Positions 1-6,224 of a stretch of 10,835 bases of DNA are shown piece after piece. A model generated the notes under the pieces. It searched no databases. It saw nothing but the letters and a program-made list of their open reading frames with translations, and had not been told where the DNA came from. Origin of the DNA: DASTCC01 sp035711465 (GTDB lineage: Bacteria; Acidobacteriota; Vicinamibacteria; Vicinamibacterales; SCN-69-37); contig DASTCC010000213.1 of NCBI GenBank assembly GCA_035711465.1, positions 1 to 10,835 on the forward strand, given 5' to 3'. The translations under genes were made by a program, and so were the position numbers. The stretch's first letter is position 1. The number at the start of each line of letters is the position of its first letter.

Positions 1-222
1 CATCGCGGCGTGCTGGCCATCGGCATACGCGCGCGCGTAGATCTGTCTGTCGTGATCGGCCGCGCGATCCGCGGCGCTGTGCCGCGGCGCCGGCTCGTCG
101 AGCTCGACCAGCCAGCGGGCGTCGCCGCCATGGCCGTTGCAGCTCTGGCCCGCCGCGGCGTGCGCGGGCCACGTGACCGGCACCGCCTGGACGTCGCCGA
201 GGCGCGAGGCGCTAGGTGACAT
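1..222 (-). CDS. fliH: FliH, flagellar export ATPase regulator, N-terminal part (runs off window)
   Basis: The reading frame opens with ATG at 222-220, overlaps the last 11 bases of fliG and stays open for 74 codons to the window edge, so only the N-terminus is visible. A GGAG ribosome binding site lies 4 nt before the ATG, inside the end of fliG. The visible protein is Ala/Asp/Arg-rich, starts MSPSASRLGD and becomes helical near IYARAYADGQ (residues 61-70), which resembles the Y-x3-Y/F-x2-G pattern at the start of the FliH coiled region. FliH binds and restrains the FliI ATPase and links it to the export gate. The FliH call rests mostly on gene order, since fliH normally follows fliG and precedes fliI, because this N-terminal region is poorly conserved. 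The overlap suggests translational coupling to fliG. Confidence 0.72.
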   Translation of the reverse strand, partial: MSPSASRLGDVQAVPVTWPAHAAAGQSCNGHGGDARWLVELDEPAPRHSAADRAADHDRQIYARAYADGQHAAM

Positions 223-1228
223 ACTGCTCCCCGGCGCCGGCGCCGGTCGAGATCAGCCCCTCTTCTTCGAGCTTGCGGGCGATTGCGACGATCTCGTGCT
301 GCGCCTTCTCGACTTCGCGGAGGCGCACCGCCCCGAGCATCTCGATCTCTTCCTTCATCAGGTCGCCGGCGCGCTTCGACATGTTCGCGAAGAAGCGCTT
401 CTTGATGTCCTCGTTGGCGCCCTTGAGCGCCAGCGTCAGCGTCTTCTTGTCTGCGCGGTTGACGATCTCGCGGATGCCCGCTTCCTCGACGCTGACCAGA
501 TCGTCGAACGTGAACATCAGGTTCCGGATCGCCGTCGCCAGGTCCGGCGACAGCGACTCGATGCGCTCGAGCGCGGGTCGGCTCATCTGCCGGTCGAGCC
601 GGTTGAACAGCTCCGCCACTGCTCGGACGCCGCCGCGCTGCTGCCGGCGCGGGCCGCCGAGGCCGCGCAGCCGCTGCTCGATGACGCTCGAGACGCGCGC
701 GATCACGTCCGGCGGAATCTCGCCGAGCGTTGCCATGCGCATCACGACGTCGGCGCGGATCTCGTCGGGGAGCTGCCCCAGCAGCTCCGCGGCGCTGCCC
801 GGATTCAGGTGCGCCAGGATCAACGCGGTCGTCTGCGGATGCTCGCCGAGGATGAACTTCGACAGCTGCTCCGGGTTGGCCTTCTCGAGCGACTGGAAGC
901 CGGCGGTCGTGTTGAACGAGTGAACGATGCGATCGAGGATGCGACGGGAATCCTCGGGGCTCAGCGACTTCATCAAGAGCCGCCGTGCCTGCTCGACGCC
1001 GCCGGTGGCATAGCACGACGCGGCGCGCGCCGTGGCGTGAAGTTCCGTGAGCACGTGCTCGCTGACGTCCTGCGGCACGGTCGACATGCCCGCGATCTCG
1101 CGGGCGACGCGTTCGATCTCGTCCTCGTTGAGATGCTTGAATACGGCCGCCGACGCTTCGTCGCCGAGCGTCATCAGCGCCACCGCGACCTTGCGCGCGC
1201 CGCGCATCGCTCCAGTCGTCACGGCCAT
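212..1228 (-). CDS. fliG: Flagellar motor switch protein FliG
   Basis: FliG forms the upper part of the cytoplasmic C-ring, attaches to FliF in the MS ring and receives torque from the stator. The 338-aa length is normal. The N-terminal FliF-binding domain covers about residues 5-100, the middle domain carries the EHPQT motif at 129-133, and the MFxF hinge motif (MFTF) is at 238-241. In the torque domain the charged pattern is kept: K269, R286, E293/E294 and R302 align with E. coli K264, R281, D288/D289 and R297, with acidic residues as Glu instead of Asp. The ATG at 1228-1226 shares one base with the fliF stop (TGATG) and has a GGAGGAGG ribosome binding site 7 nt upstream, which supports this start over Met8. 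The stop at 212 lies inside fliH. Confidence 0.97.
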   Translation of the reverse strand: MAVTTGAMRGARKVAVALMTLGDEASAAVFKHLNEDEIERVAREIAGMSTVPQDVSEHVLTELHATARAASCYATGGVEQARRLLMKSLSPEDSRRILDRIVHSFNTTAGFQSLEKANPEQLSKFILGEHPQTTALILAHLNPGSAAELLGQLPDEIRADVVMRMATLGEIPPDVIARVSSVIEQRLRGLGGPRRQQRGGVRAVAELFNRLDRQMSRPALERIESLSPDLATAIRNLMFTFDDLVSVEEAGIREIVNRADKKTLTLALKGANEDIKKRFFANMSKRAGDLMKEEIEMLGAVRLREVEKAQHEIVAIARKLEEEGLISTGAGAGEQYVT

Positions 1229-2961
1229 CAGCGGTCCTCCTCCGCCATCCAGCCGCGGACAATCCGTGCGAGCTGCTCGGGCTCGTCACTGGCGAGCTTG
1301 GCGACGCGCCGCGTCAGCACCGGCAGCTTGCGCGAGCGCTCGCCGTCGTCGGCGTCGAGCTCGGCTTCGATGCGTTCTTCCATCTCCGACACCGTGGCCA
1401 GCCGCGCCGCCGCGGTCGGAGCGGCGGCGGCAATCTGCGGCTGCGCCCGAACCGCGGCCGTGGCGCTTCGCGCCATCGGACGGAGCACGCCGAACAGCGC
1501 AAAGGCCGCGAGGCCGATCACGGCAAGACCGCGCAGCGCCGCCGGACCGTATTCCTTGAGCACCTGCAGCACTTGCTGGCCCACGCCCGGCGCCGTCTCG
1601 ATCTCCTCGGCGACCGGCGCTTCGAACGCGACGTTCTCGACGGTGAGGATGTCGCCGCGCTCGGCGTTGAGGCCGACGGCCGCGGACACCAGATTCTGGA
1701 ATCGCGCCAGCTGATCCGGCGCCCACGCCTTGGTCGTGACCGACGTCGTGCCGTCGCCCGCCTTCGTCGTCACCCGCTCGTCGTCGATGATCACGGCGAC
1801 CGACAAGCGCGCGAGATCGCCCTGCGGGCTGATCGTGTGACGCGTGACGCGTCCGACTTCGTAGTTGGTGGTCTCGGTGGCGCGGCCGGGAACGCCGGGC
1901 GGCAGAATCGAGGCCGACGTGTTCACAGGCGCGGCTGCCGGCGTCGTCTCGGGCGACGGCGTCGCGTTGGTATTGGCAGGCGACGGGCTCGCCGCGGCCG
2001 CCGGTTTCGATGTCGTCAGCGCCGGCGGCTGATTCGCGCGCGCGCCGGCGACGCCGCCGGCGACCGTCGCGGCGTTGCCGGTCTCGGTGGACGTCTGGCG
2101 GCTGCGGACGACGGTGTTCGGATCGAATCGCTCTTCGGTCTGCTCGATGCGGCTGTTCTGGAGCTGCGCCGAGACGTTCACGCGCACGCGCCCCGCGCCG
2201 ACCACCGGCTCGAGCAGCGCCACGACCCGGGTGCTCAAGTCGCGCTCGATCTGCTGCTGCCGTTCCACCGCCGAGCGGCCGACCGTGTCTTCGTTCTCAT
2301 CGGGCCGTGTCAGCGGGCGCCCGAACGTGTCGACGATGACCACGGCCTCGGGCCGCAGGTTCTCGACGCTGCCCGCCACCAGGCCGGCGATCGCGCGCGT
2401 CGTCGCCGGCGCCAGCGGCCGGTTGTTCTTGAGGCGTAGCACGACCGACGCCTTCGCGGCCTCGGCCTGATCGACGAAGAGCGACTCCTTCGCGAGCGCG
2501 ATATGGACGCGAGCGCTCGACACCTCCGACAGCGTGCCGATCGTCCGCGCCAGCTCGCCCTCGAGCGCGCGGCGGTAGTTCACCTGCTCGGAGAAATCGG
2601 TGGCGCCGAACGCCGGCCGATCGAAGATCTCGAAGCCGATGCGGCCCGCCGAGGGCAGCCCGCCGCCGGCAAGCTCGAGGCGCAGCTCGTCGACGCGATC
2701 GACCGGCACGCGCACGGATCGACCGCCGTCGCTCAGCTGGTATTGAATGCGCTGATCCTTGAGCTTGTTGACGACCGACGTCGCCGTCTCCGGATCCATG
2801 TCGGCGACGAGGAGCGCGTACTCGGGCGTCGACAGGTAGTACGCGGAGCCGACGACGACGCCGACGACGGCAACGAAGACGGCGACGAGGCCGGCCATCT
2901 GCCCGGCCGAGAGCGACGCCGCCAGTCGTTTGAGATGCGAGAAGATCTGCTCGGGGTTCAC
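1228..2961 (-). CDS. fliF: Flagellar MS-ring protein FliF
   Basis: FliF builds the inner-membrane MS ring, the base on which rod, export gate and switch assemble. At 577 aa it is of normal length. Transmembrane segment 1 is at about residues 22-43 and segment 2 at about 474-493. Between them lie the YscJ/FliF ring-building motifs (about 45-215), with landmarks such as TDFSEQVNYRRALEGELART (121-140) and ARVHIALAKESLF (150-162), and a second ring domain (about 228-275 and 365-450). These are split by a low-complexity Ala/Pro/Thr/Ser linker at about 290-355. The C-terminal helix (about 548-577, LTRRVAKLASDEPEQLARIV) is the FliG-binding tail. The start is GTG at 2961-2959, 16 nt after the fliE stop, with no clear Shine-Dalgarno, so coupling to fliE is likely. 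The stop overlaps the fliG ATG by one base. Confidence 0.97.
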   Translation of the reverse strand: MNPEQIFSHLKRLAASLSAGQMAGLVAVFVAVVGVVVGSAYYLSTPEYALLVADMDPETATSVVNKLKDQRIQYQLSDGGRSVRVPVDRVDELRLELAGGGLPSAGRIGFEIFDRPAFGATDFSEQVNYRRALEGELARTIGTLSEVSSARVHIALAKESLFVDQAEAAKASVVLRLKNNRPLAPATTRAIAGLVAGSVENLRPEAVVIVDTFGRPLTRPDENEDTVGRSAVERQQQIERDLSTRVVALLEPVVGAGRVRVNVSAQLQNSRIEQTEERFDPNTVVRSRQTSTETGNAATVAGGVAGARANQPPALTTSKPAAAASPSPANTNATPSPETTPAAAPVNTSASILPPGVPGRATETTNYEVGRVTRHTISPQGDLARLSVAVIIDDERVTTKAGDGTTSVTTKAWAPDQLARFQNLVSAAVGLNAERGDILTVENVAFEAPVAEEIETAPGVGQQVLQVLKEYGPAALRGLAVIGLAAFALFGVLRPMARSATAAVRAQPQIAAAAPTAAARLATVSEMEERIEAELDADDGERSRKLPVLTRRVAKLASDEPEQLARIVRGWMAEEDR

Positions 2962-2977
2962 GATTCAGCGCCGGGGC

Positions 2978-3283
2978 CTAGACGGGCATCCGCATGATGT
3001 CCTGATAGGCCTGAATGAGCTTGTTGCGGATCTGCATGGTGAGCTGCAGCATCACGTCAGCTTTCTGCATCGCGATCATCGCTTCGTGCACGTCGCCGGA
3101 GCCGTCGATCATCCGGCCGACGGCGGCGTTGGCATCGCCCGACGCCGCGTCGACCGAGCCGATGATGTCCTTGAGCGCCTGGCCGAAGTCGGCGCCGCCG
3201 GCCGGCGCGACGCCGGCGCCAGGCGCCTCGGCCGGCGCGATGGGGTTCGTGGACGAAAGACCGGGGAGTCTGTCGATGGCCAT
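2978..3283 (-). CDS. fliE: Flagellar hook-basal body protein FliE
   Basis: FliE is the small adaptor between the MS ring/export gate and the proximal rod. It is secreted early by the flagellar type III apparatus. The 101-aa length is typical. The N-terminal third (residues 1-35) is Ala/Pro/Gly-rich and variable, while the C-terminus carries the family signature: HEAMIAMQKADVMLQLTMQI (66-85), then RNKLIQAYQDIMRMPV (86-101), matching the usual RNKxxxAYxxIMxMxV ending. The ATG at 3283-3281 lies 3 nt after the flgC stop, and fliF follows after 16 nt. No strong Shine-Dalgarno is visible, consistent with reinitiation or coupling within the operon. Confidence 0.95.
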   Translation of the reverse strand: MAIDRLPGLSSTNPIAPAEAPGAGVAPAGGADFGQALKDIIGSVDAASGDANAAVGRMIDGSGDVHEAMIAMQKADVMLQLTMQIRNKLIQAYQDIMRMPV

Positions 3284-3286
3284 GGC

Positions 3287-3712
3287 TTACTTCGCGAGCT
3301 CCAGCGCCTTCTGCACGGTGTCGCGGATGAGGTTGATGGCGGTGAGATTCGCCTGATAGGCGCGCGCCGCGCCGATCATGTCAACCATCTCCTCGGGCAC
3401 GTCGACGTTGGGCACGGCGACGAAACCGTCGGCGTCGGCGTCGGGATGCGACGGCTCGTAGCGGCGGCGGAACTCGGTCTGGTCCTCGACGACGGCGGCG
3501 ACACGGACGCCCGCGGTCTGCACTTGCGATCGATCCAGGTGCTGGTCGAACGGCACCGACTCGATCACGACCTCGCGGCGGCGGTAGGGCTGGCCGTCGG
3601 CGTCGCGCGTCGACTCCGCGTTGGCGAGATTCGAGACCGCCACTTCCATGCGCGCGCGCTGGACGTCGAGCGCGCTGGCGCTGGCATTGATCGCCTGAAG
3701 CAGGTTGCCCAT
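3287..3712 (-). CDS. flgC: Flagellar proximal rod protein FlgC
   Basis: FlgC is one of the proximal rod proteins of the flagellar basal body and is exported through the flagellar type III system. The protein is 141 aa, normal for FlgC. The N-terminus (residues 1-47) has the rod/hook signature SNLANAEST followed by DGQPYRRREV. The C-terminus (about 99-140) has AVPNVDVPEEMVDMIGAARA and then YQANLTAIN, the classic FlgC ending. I place the start at ATG 3712-3710 because the signature begins there. The frame is open upstream to about 4600, but that extension runs through flgB in another frame and is not coding. The start is 2 nt after the flgB stop (TGATCATG), with a GAGG-like ribosome binding site in the flgB end. 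fliE follows after 3 nt. Confidence 0.96.
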   Translation of the reverse strand: MGNLLQAINASASALDVQRARMEVAVSNLANAESTRDADGQPYRRREVVIESVPFDQHLDRSQVQTAGVRVAAVVEDQTEFRRRYEPSHPDADADGFVAVPNVDVPEEMVDMIGAARAYQANLTAINLIRDTVQKALELAK

Positions 3713-3714
3713 GA

Positions 3715-4116
3715 TCAGCGTCCCTCGTTGATGGCGTAGCGGACGAGACGGAACTTCGCCGCGAGCACGGTCTGCGCGGCGGTGAAATCGCCGGCGGCGC
3801 GGGTCATCGAGAGCAGCTCGCGATCGAGCTGCACGTTGTTGCCATCGCGGCGCGGCGCCAGATTGGCGACCTCGCCAGTCTCGACGACGCCGGTCGATCC
3901 GGCGGCCCCGCCGATGTGGCGCGCGTCGGTCGTCGTCAGCACGCGGACGCCGAGCTCCTGATCGAGCGACTCGGCGAACTTCGCTTCCTGCGTCCGGTAC
4001 CCTGGCGTGTCGAGATTGGCGAGATTGCCGGCGGCGACCGACTGCCGCTGCACCGCACGTGTCATGTGGCGGCCGAGCGCCGCCATGATCGCCGCGTCGT
4101 TCGTGATCTCTCCCAT
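3715..4116 (-). CDS. flgB: Flagellar proximal rod protein FlgB
   Basis: FlgB is a proximal rod subunit of the basal body and here the first gene of the flagellar operon. The protein is 133 aa. The N-terminal signature QSVAAGNLANLDTPGYR (25-41) is diagnostic for the rod family, and the C-terminal helix QTVLAAKFRLVRYAINEGR matches FlgB. The frame is open further upstream, but the ATG at 4116-4114 is chosen because homology starts there and two AGGAG motifs lie just upstream, the nearer 6 nt away. A sigma-54-type promoter at 4169-4184 would give a leader of about 40 nt. The next gene, flgC, starts 2 nt after the stop. Confidence 0.95.
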   Translation of the reverse strand: MGEITNDAAIMAALGRHMTRAVQRQSVAAGNLANLDTPGYRTQEAKFAESLDQELGVRVLTTTDARHIGGAAGSTGVVETGEVANLAPRRDGNNVQLDRELLSMTRAAGDFTAAQTVLAAKFRLVRYAINEGR

Positions 4117-4168
4117 CGCCTGCTCCTGCACTCCTGATCGCACCGACAGATGGCGCGCGGCGCTGAAG

Positions 4169-4184
4169 TGCAAGGCCGGTGCCG
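4169..4184 (-). promoter_or_regulatory. Sigma-54 (-24/-12) promoter for flgB operon
   Basis: Read on the minus strand the site is CGGCAC-CGGCC-TTGCA. The sigma-54 consensus is TGGCAC-N5-TTGCW, so only the first base differs. The key GG (-24) and GC (-12) are exactly 12 bp apart. Expected transcription start is near 4158, about 40 nt before the flgB ATG. The match is seen; its use is inferred from the adjacent sigma-54 activator gene and from the known sigma-54 control of early or middle flagellar genes in many bacteria. Confidence 0.72.
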
Positions 4185-4446
4185 TCGGCAACGAACGCCG
4201 AAGACGATTCGGCTCCCGGCGGCAACCGCGGTGCCCGATCCACGCGATTCGAGCGCACTGGACTGCATGCCGTCGGTCGCAGAGACGACCGCTGTCGAAG
4301 GGCGCAGAGCGGCAAACGACGGCCGCGGATTTCGGCTGCGGCGTGGTCGCCAGACCGACAGCACGGCCGGCCCGCCGACACGGCGACTCCACCGATCCCG
4401 ATCGGTCGATCGCGGTCGCCGACCGACCCCGGCGGCTGCGGACGGC

Positions 4447-4523
4447 GTGTCGGGAATCCGGGCACGGCGTCGAAATCCCGGCCGGATGTTGGCGATTCCC
4501 GACCCCCTGTCAGGAATCCGGCC
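4447..4523. promoter_or_regulatory. Phased array of four activator-like binding sites (candidate enhancer)
   Basis: Four similar quasi-palindromic sites occur in a row: GTCGGGAATCCGG at 4449-4461, GTCGAAATCCCGG at 4469-4481, the reverse-strand GTCGGGAATCG at 4493-4503, and GTCAGGAATCCGG at 4509-4521. Their 8-bp cores are centred at about 4455.5, 4475.5, 4496.5 and 4515.5, so spacings are 20, 21 and 19 bp, near two helical turns. This puts all four on one face of the DNA. The array is about 145-210 bp upstream of the plus-strand sigma-54 promoter and about 270-340 bp upstream of the minus-strand one, within the usual range for bacterial enhancer-binding proteins. The protein that binds is inferred to be the activator encoded at 4768. 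Confidence 0.6.
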
Positions 4524-4659
4524 AGGCAGACTTGCGGTACGACGGGACCTTGACGCTTCACGCCGCGGACGCGGCGGCCGGCCTCGTGGCGCCGTGTCAA
4601 ACCGTGCAGAAGTGCGCCAGAAGCGGACTCGGAGCGACTCTGGAAACGGCAGCAGAACT

Positions 4660-4675
4660 TGGCAGGTCGATTGCT
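4660..4675 (+). promoter_or_regulatory. Sigma-54 (-24/-12) promoter for the activator gene
   Basis: The sequence TGGCAG-GTCGA-TTGCT matches the sigma-54 consensus TGGCAC-N5-TTGCW at every position except one (G for C at the sixth), with GG and GC 12 bp apart and a T before it as in the extended consensus. The expected start is near 4686, giving a leader of about 80 nt before the GTG at 4768. If real, the sigma-54 activator would be controlled by its own type of promoter, allowing positive autoregulation. Confidence 0.68.
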
Positions 4676-4690
4676 ATATGACGGACCCGG

Positions 4691-4723
4691 ACCGGCGCCT
4701 GTAGCGTGTCCTTGCCGGTTTTT
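4691..4723 (+). terminator. Attenuator-like hairpin with T-run in the activator leader
   Basis: ACCGGC (4691-4696) and GCCGGT (4714-4719) form a perfect 6-bp GC-rich stem with a 17-nt loop, ending in a run of five T (4719-4723). It sits between the predicted sigma-54 transcription start and the GTG start. The stem is short and the loop long, so it is a weak terminator at best. It could act as a leader attenuator or stop upstream transcripts. Confidence 0.3.
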
Positions 4724-4744
4724 CGGGAGTCAATACGGCGGAGG

Positions 4745-4760
4745 CTCCCCCCTCCGGGAG
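4745..4760 (+). promoter_or_regulatory. Ribosome binding site of the activator gene, inside a small hairpin
   Basis: The GGGAG at 4756-4760 is the Shine-Dalgarno for the GTG start at 4768, with a 7-nt spacer, and it fixes that start. It is complementary to CTCCC at 4745-4749 with a 6-nt loop, so a 5-bp hairpin could hide it and lower translation. Further GGAGG/CTCC segments just upstream (4739-4748) give alternative pairings. Confidence 0.4.
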
Positions 4761-4767
4761 TTCGGTT

Positions 4768-6165
4768 GTGACCGACCAACGCGCGACAGTTCTGGTAGTT
4801 CAATCGGAAGTCGAATCTCGACAGCTGATCGCGGACTCGCTCGACGCGGCCGGCATGGTCGCGGCGCAATCGAGCGGCGCCATCGACGCGCTGTCGCGGC
4901 TCGAAGGCTTCGCCTACGACGCGCTCGTCGTCGACCTGGCGCTGCCCGACGGCGACGGCCTCGAGGTGCTCGACCAGGCGCTCTCGCGCTACCCGGAATT
5001 GCGGTGTGTGGTCACCGCCGGGTTCGGCAGCATCGATCAGGCGGTGCGCGCGCTGAAGCGCGGCGCCGTCGATTTTCTGATCAAGCCGTTCCAGCTCATC
5101 CAGCTCGTCCAGGTGCTGAAGACGTCGCTCAGCGAGCGGCGTCTGCAGCGCGAGAATGCGGAGCTGCGGGCGCGGCTCGACGACAAGTTCAAGTTCGGCC
5201 GTCTCGTCGGCGCCAGCCCGGCGATGAAGCGGCTGTTCGCGACGCTCGAGCTGGTCGCGCCGCTCAACAGCACCATCCTTATTCAAGGCGAGACCGGCAC
5301 CGGCAAGGAGCTCGTCGCCCGCACGATTCATCACAACAGCCCGCGGCACGACGAGCCGTTCGTCGCCTTCAACGCCGCGGCGATTCCGGAAGGCCTCGCC
5401 GAGGCCGAGCTCTTCGGCCACGTGAAGGGCGCGTTCACCGGCGCGATCAACACTCGCATCGGCCGGTTCGAGGCCGCCGACCGCGGCACGATCTTCATCG
5501 ACGAGGTCTCGTCGATGTCGCTGTCGCTCCAGGCCAAGGTCCTGCGCGCGCTGCAGGAACGCGAGGTCGAGCCGGTCGGCACGTCGAAACCGGTGAAGAT
5601 CAACACCCGCGTCATCGCCGCGACCAACGTCGATCTGCTGACGCTCGTGCGCGAGGGTTCGTTCCGCGAAGACCTGTACTACCGCCTGAACGTCGTCCGC
5701 GTCGTGCTGCCGCCGCTCAAGGCACGCAAGGAAGACATCCCGATGCTCGCGCAGCACTTCGTCCAGGAGTCGGCGCAGAGCAACGGCCTCGGATCGAAGC
5801 GGCTGAGCCAGGGCGCGCTGCGGATGCTGATGAACTATCACTGGCCGGGCAACATCCGCCAGCTGCAGAACTGCATCGAGCACGCGGTGGCGATGAGCGG
5901 CGACTCGACCGAGATCCTCCCGGACGAGCTGCCGGAGGAGCTGCACACGCCGGACATGAACAACCTCGTGGCCCTGCCGCCCCTGCCCGACGAAGGCATC
6001 AACTTCGCGTCGACGATGTCGCAGGTCGAGCGCGAGCTGATCCTGCGGTATCTGGCCAAGGCCGGCGGCAACCAGCGCCAGGCGGCGCGGCTGCTGAGCC
6101 TGAGCCGGACCACCCTGCTCGACAAGATGCAGCGTCTGGGGGTCAACGACTCCTCGGCGGCCTGA
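4768..6165 (+). CDS. Sigma-54-dependent response regulator, NtrC/FlrC type, probable flagellar master activator
   Basis: This 465-aa protein has the full layout of a bacterial enhancer-binding protein. A receiver domain spans about 6-120, a linker coiled coil about 121-142, an AAA+ domain about 146-380, and a Fis-type helix-turn-helix about 418-460. Walker A is GETGTGKE (174-181), the sigma-54-contacting loop is an intact GAFTGA (221-226), Walker B is TIFIDE (241-246), and an arginine-finger region is FREDLYYRLN (299-308). It should therefore use ATP to open sigma-54 promoters. In the receiver, D56, T83 and K106 are in place, but the usual acidic pair is replaced by Q12-S13 followed by E14, so normal phosphorylation is doubtful. 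The start is GTG at 4768 with GGGAG 7 nt upstream. Divergence from flgB and the promoters between them suggest it controls the flagellar operon, like FlrC, FleR or FlbD. The exact orthologue is uncertain. Confidence 0.92.
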   Translation: MTDQRATVLVVQSEVESRQLIADSLDAAGMVAAQSSGAIDALSRLEGFAYDALVVDLALPDGDGLEVLDQALSRYPELRCVVTAGFGSIDQAVRALKRGAVDFLIKPFQLIQLVQVLKTSLSERRLQRENAELRARLDDKFKFGRLVGASPAMKRLFATLELVAPLNSTILIQGETGTGKELVARTIHHNSPRHDEPFVAFNAAAIPEGLAEAELFGHVKGAFTGAINTRIGRFEAADRGTIFIDEVSSMSLSLQAKVLRALQEREVEPVGTSKPVKINTRVIAATNVDLLTLVREGSFREDLYYRLNVVRVVLPPLKARKEDIPMLAQHFVQESAQSNGLGSKRLSQGALRMLMNYHWPGNIRQLQNCIEHAVAMSGDSTEILPDELPEELHTPDMNNLVALPPLPDEGINFASTMSQVERELILRYLAKAGGNQRQAARLLSLSRTTLLDKMQRLGVNDSSAA

Positions 6166-6175
6166 GGGGTCGTTG
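6144..6175 (+). terminator. Hairpin terminator overlapping the activator stop codon
   Basis: The arms 6144-6155 (CAACGACTCCTC) and 6164-6175 (GAGGGGTCGTTG) pair over 12 bp with a single G-U wobble and an 8-nt loop. The stop codon TGA (6163-6165) lies at the loop/right-arm junction. There is no long T-run after it, so it may stop transcription weakly or mainly protect the 3' end. It separates the activator from the cyclase gene and supports a separate promoter for the latter. Confidence 0.55.
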
Positions 6176-6183
6176 CTGTCCTC

Positions 6184-6210
6184 TCAAGTCCGGCCGAGTC
6201 CGGCCGATTT
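6184..6210 (+). promoter_or_regulatory. Sigma-28 (FliA)-like promoter for the diguanylate cyclase
   Basis: TCAA (6184-6187), then exactly 15 bp, then GCCGATTT (6203-6210). The flagellar sigma-28 consensus is TAAA-N15-GCCGATAA, so 3 of 4 and 6 of 8 bases match with ideal spacing. The spacer is made mostly of a perfect 10-bp tandem repeat (AGTCCGGCCG at 6187-6196 and 6197-6206). The expected start near 6217 leaves only about 7-8 nt before the ATG at 6225, a near-leaderless mRNA, or initiation at the in-frame ATG 6234. The motif is seen; use is inferred from the flagellar context. Confidence 0.42.
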
Positions 6211-6224
6211 AATAGATCGGGACT

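Larger units (their letters stand above)
4117..4767. other. 651-bp divergent regulatory region between flgB and the activator gene
   Basis: I see no credible gene here. Frames cross it on both strands, but they run into real genes in the wrong frame and match no family I know. It holds sigma-54 promoter matches facing outward in both directions, a helically phased array of four similar sites between them, several short inverted repeats (such as CGGTCG-N6-CGACCG at 4274-4291, CCGAT-CCCG-ATCGG at 4392-4405 and CGGTCG-C-CGACCG at 4413-4425), and leader hairpins before the activator gene. Its length and content suit an enhancer-dependent control region shared by the flagellar operon and its regulator. 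Confidence 0.75.

Noticed and set aside
137..1714. Long plus-strand open frame (525 codons) opposite fliG and fliF
   Set aside because: It is antisense to two clear flagellar genes; the product is Arg/Ala/Asp-rich with no domain, as expected from high-GC third-position bias.
4274..4425. CGGTCG/CGACCG inverted repeats as additional regulator sites
   Set aside because: They differ from the phased motif, are not in phase with it, and such short GC palindromes are common by chance in this DNA.
3287..4600. Long N-terminal extension of the flgC frame
   Set aside because: The extension runs through flgB in another frame and into the regulatory region; FlgC homology begins at ATG 3712.
4150..4704. 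Plus-strand open frame (184 codons) in the divergent region
   Set aside because: Arg/Pro-rich product without family features; it overlaps both predicted sigma-54 promoters and the phased sites, and has no ribosome binding site.
4702..4716. Second possible sigma-54 site near TTGCC at 4712-4716
   Set aside because: The required GG 12 bp upstream of the GC is absent (bases are TA).
4597..5946. Minus-strand frame of 449 codons opposite the activator gene
   Set aside because: Antisense shadow of a gene with complete catalytic motifs; low-complexity Arg/Glu/Leu-rich product.
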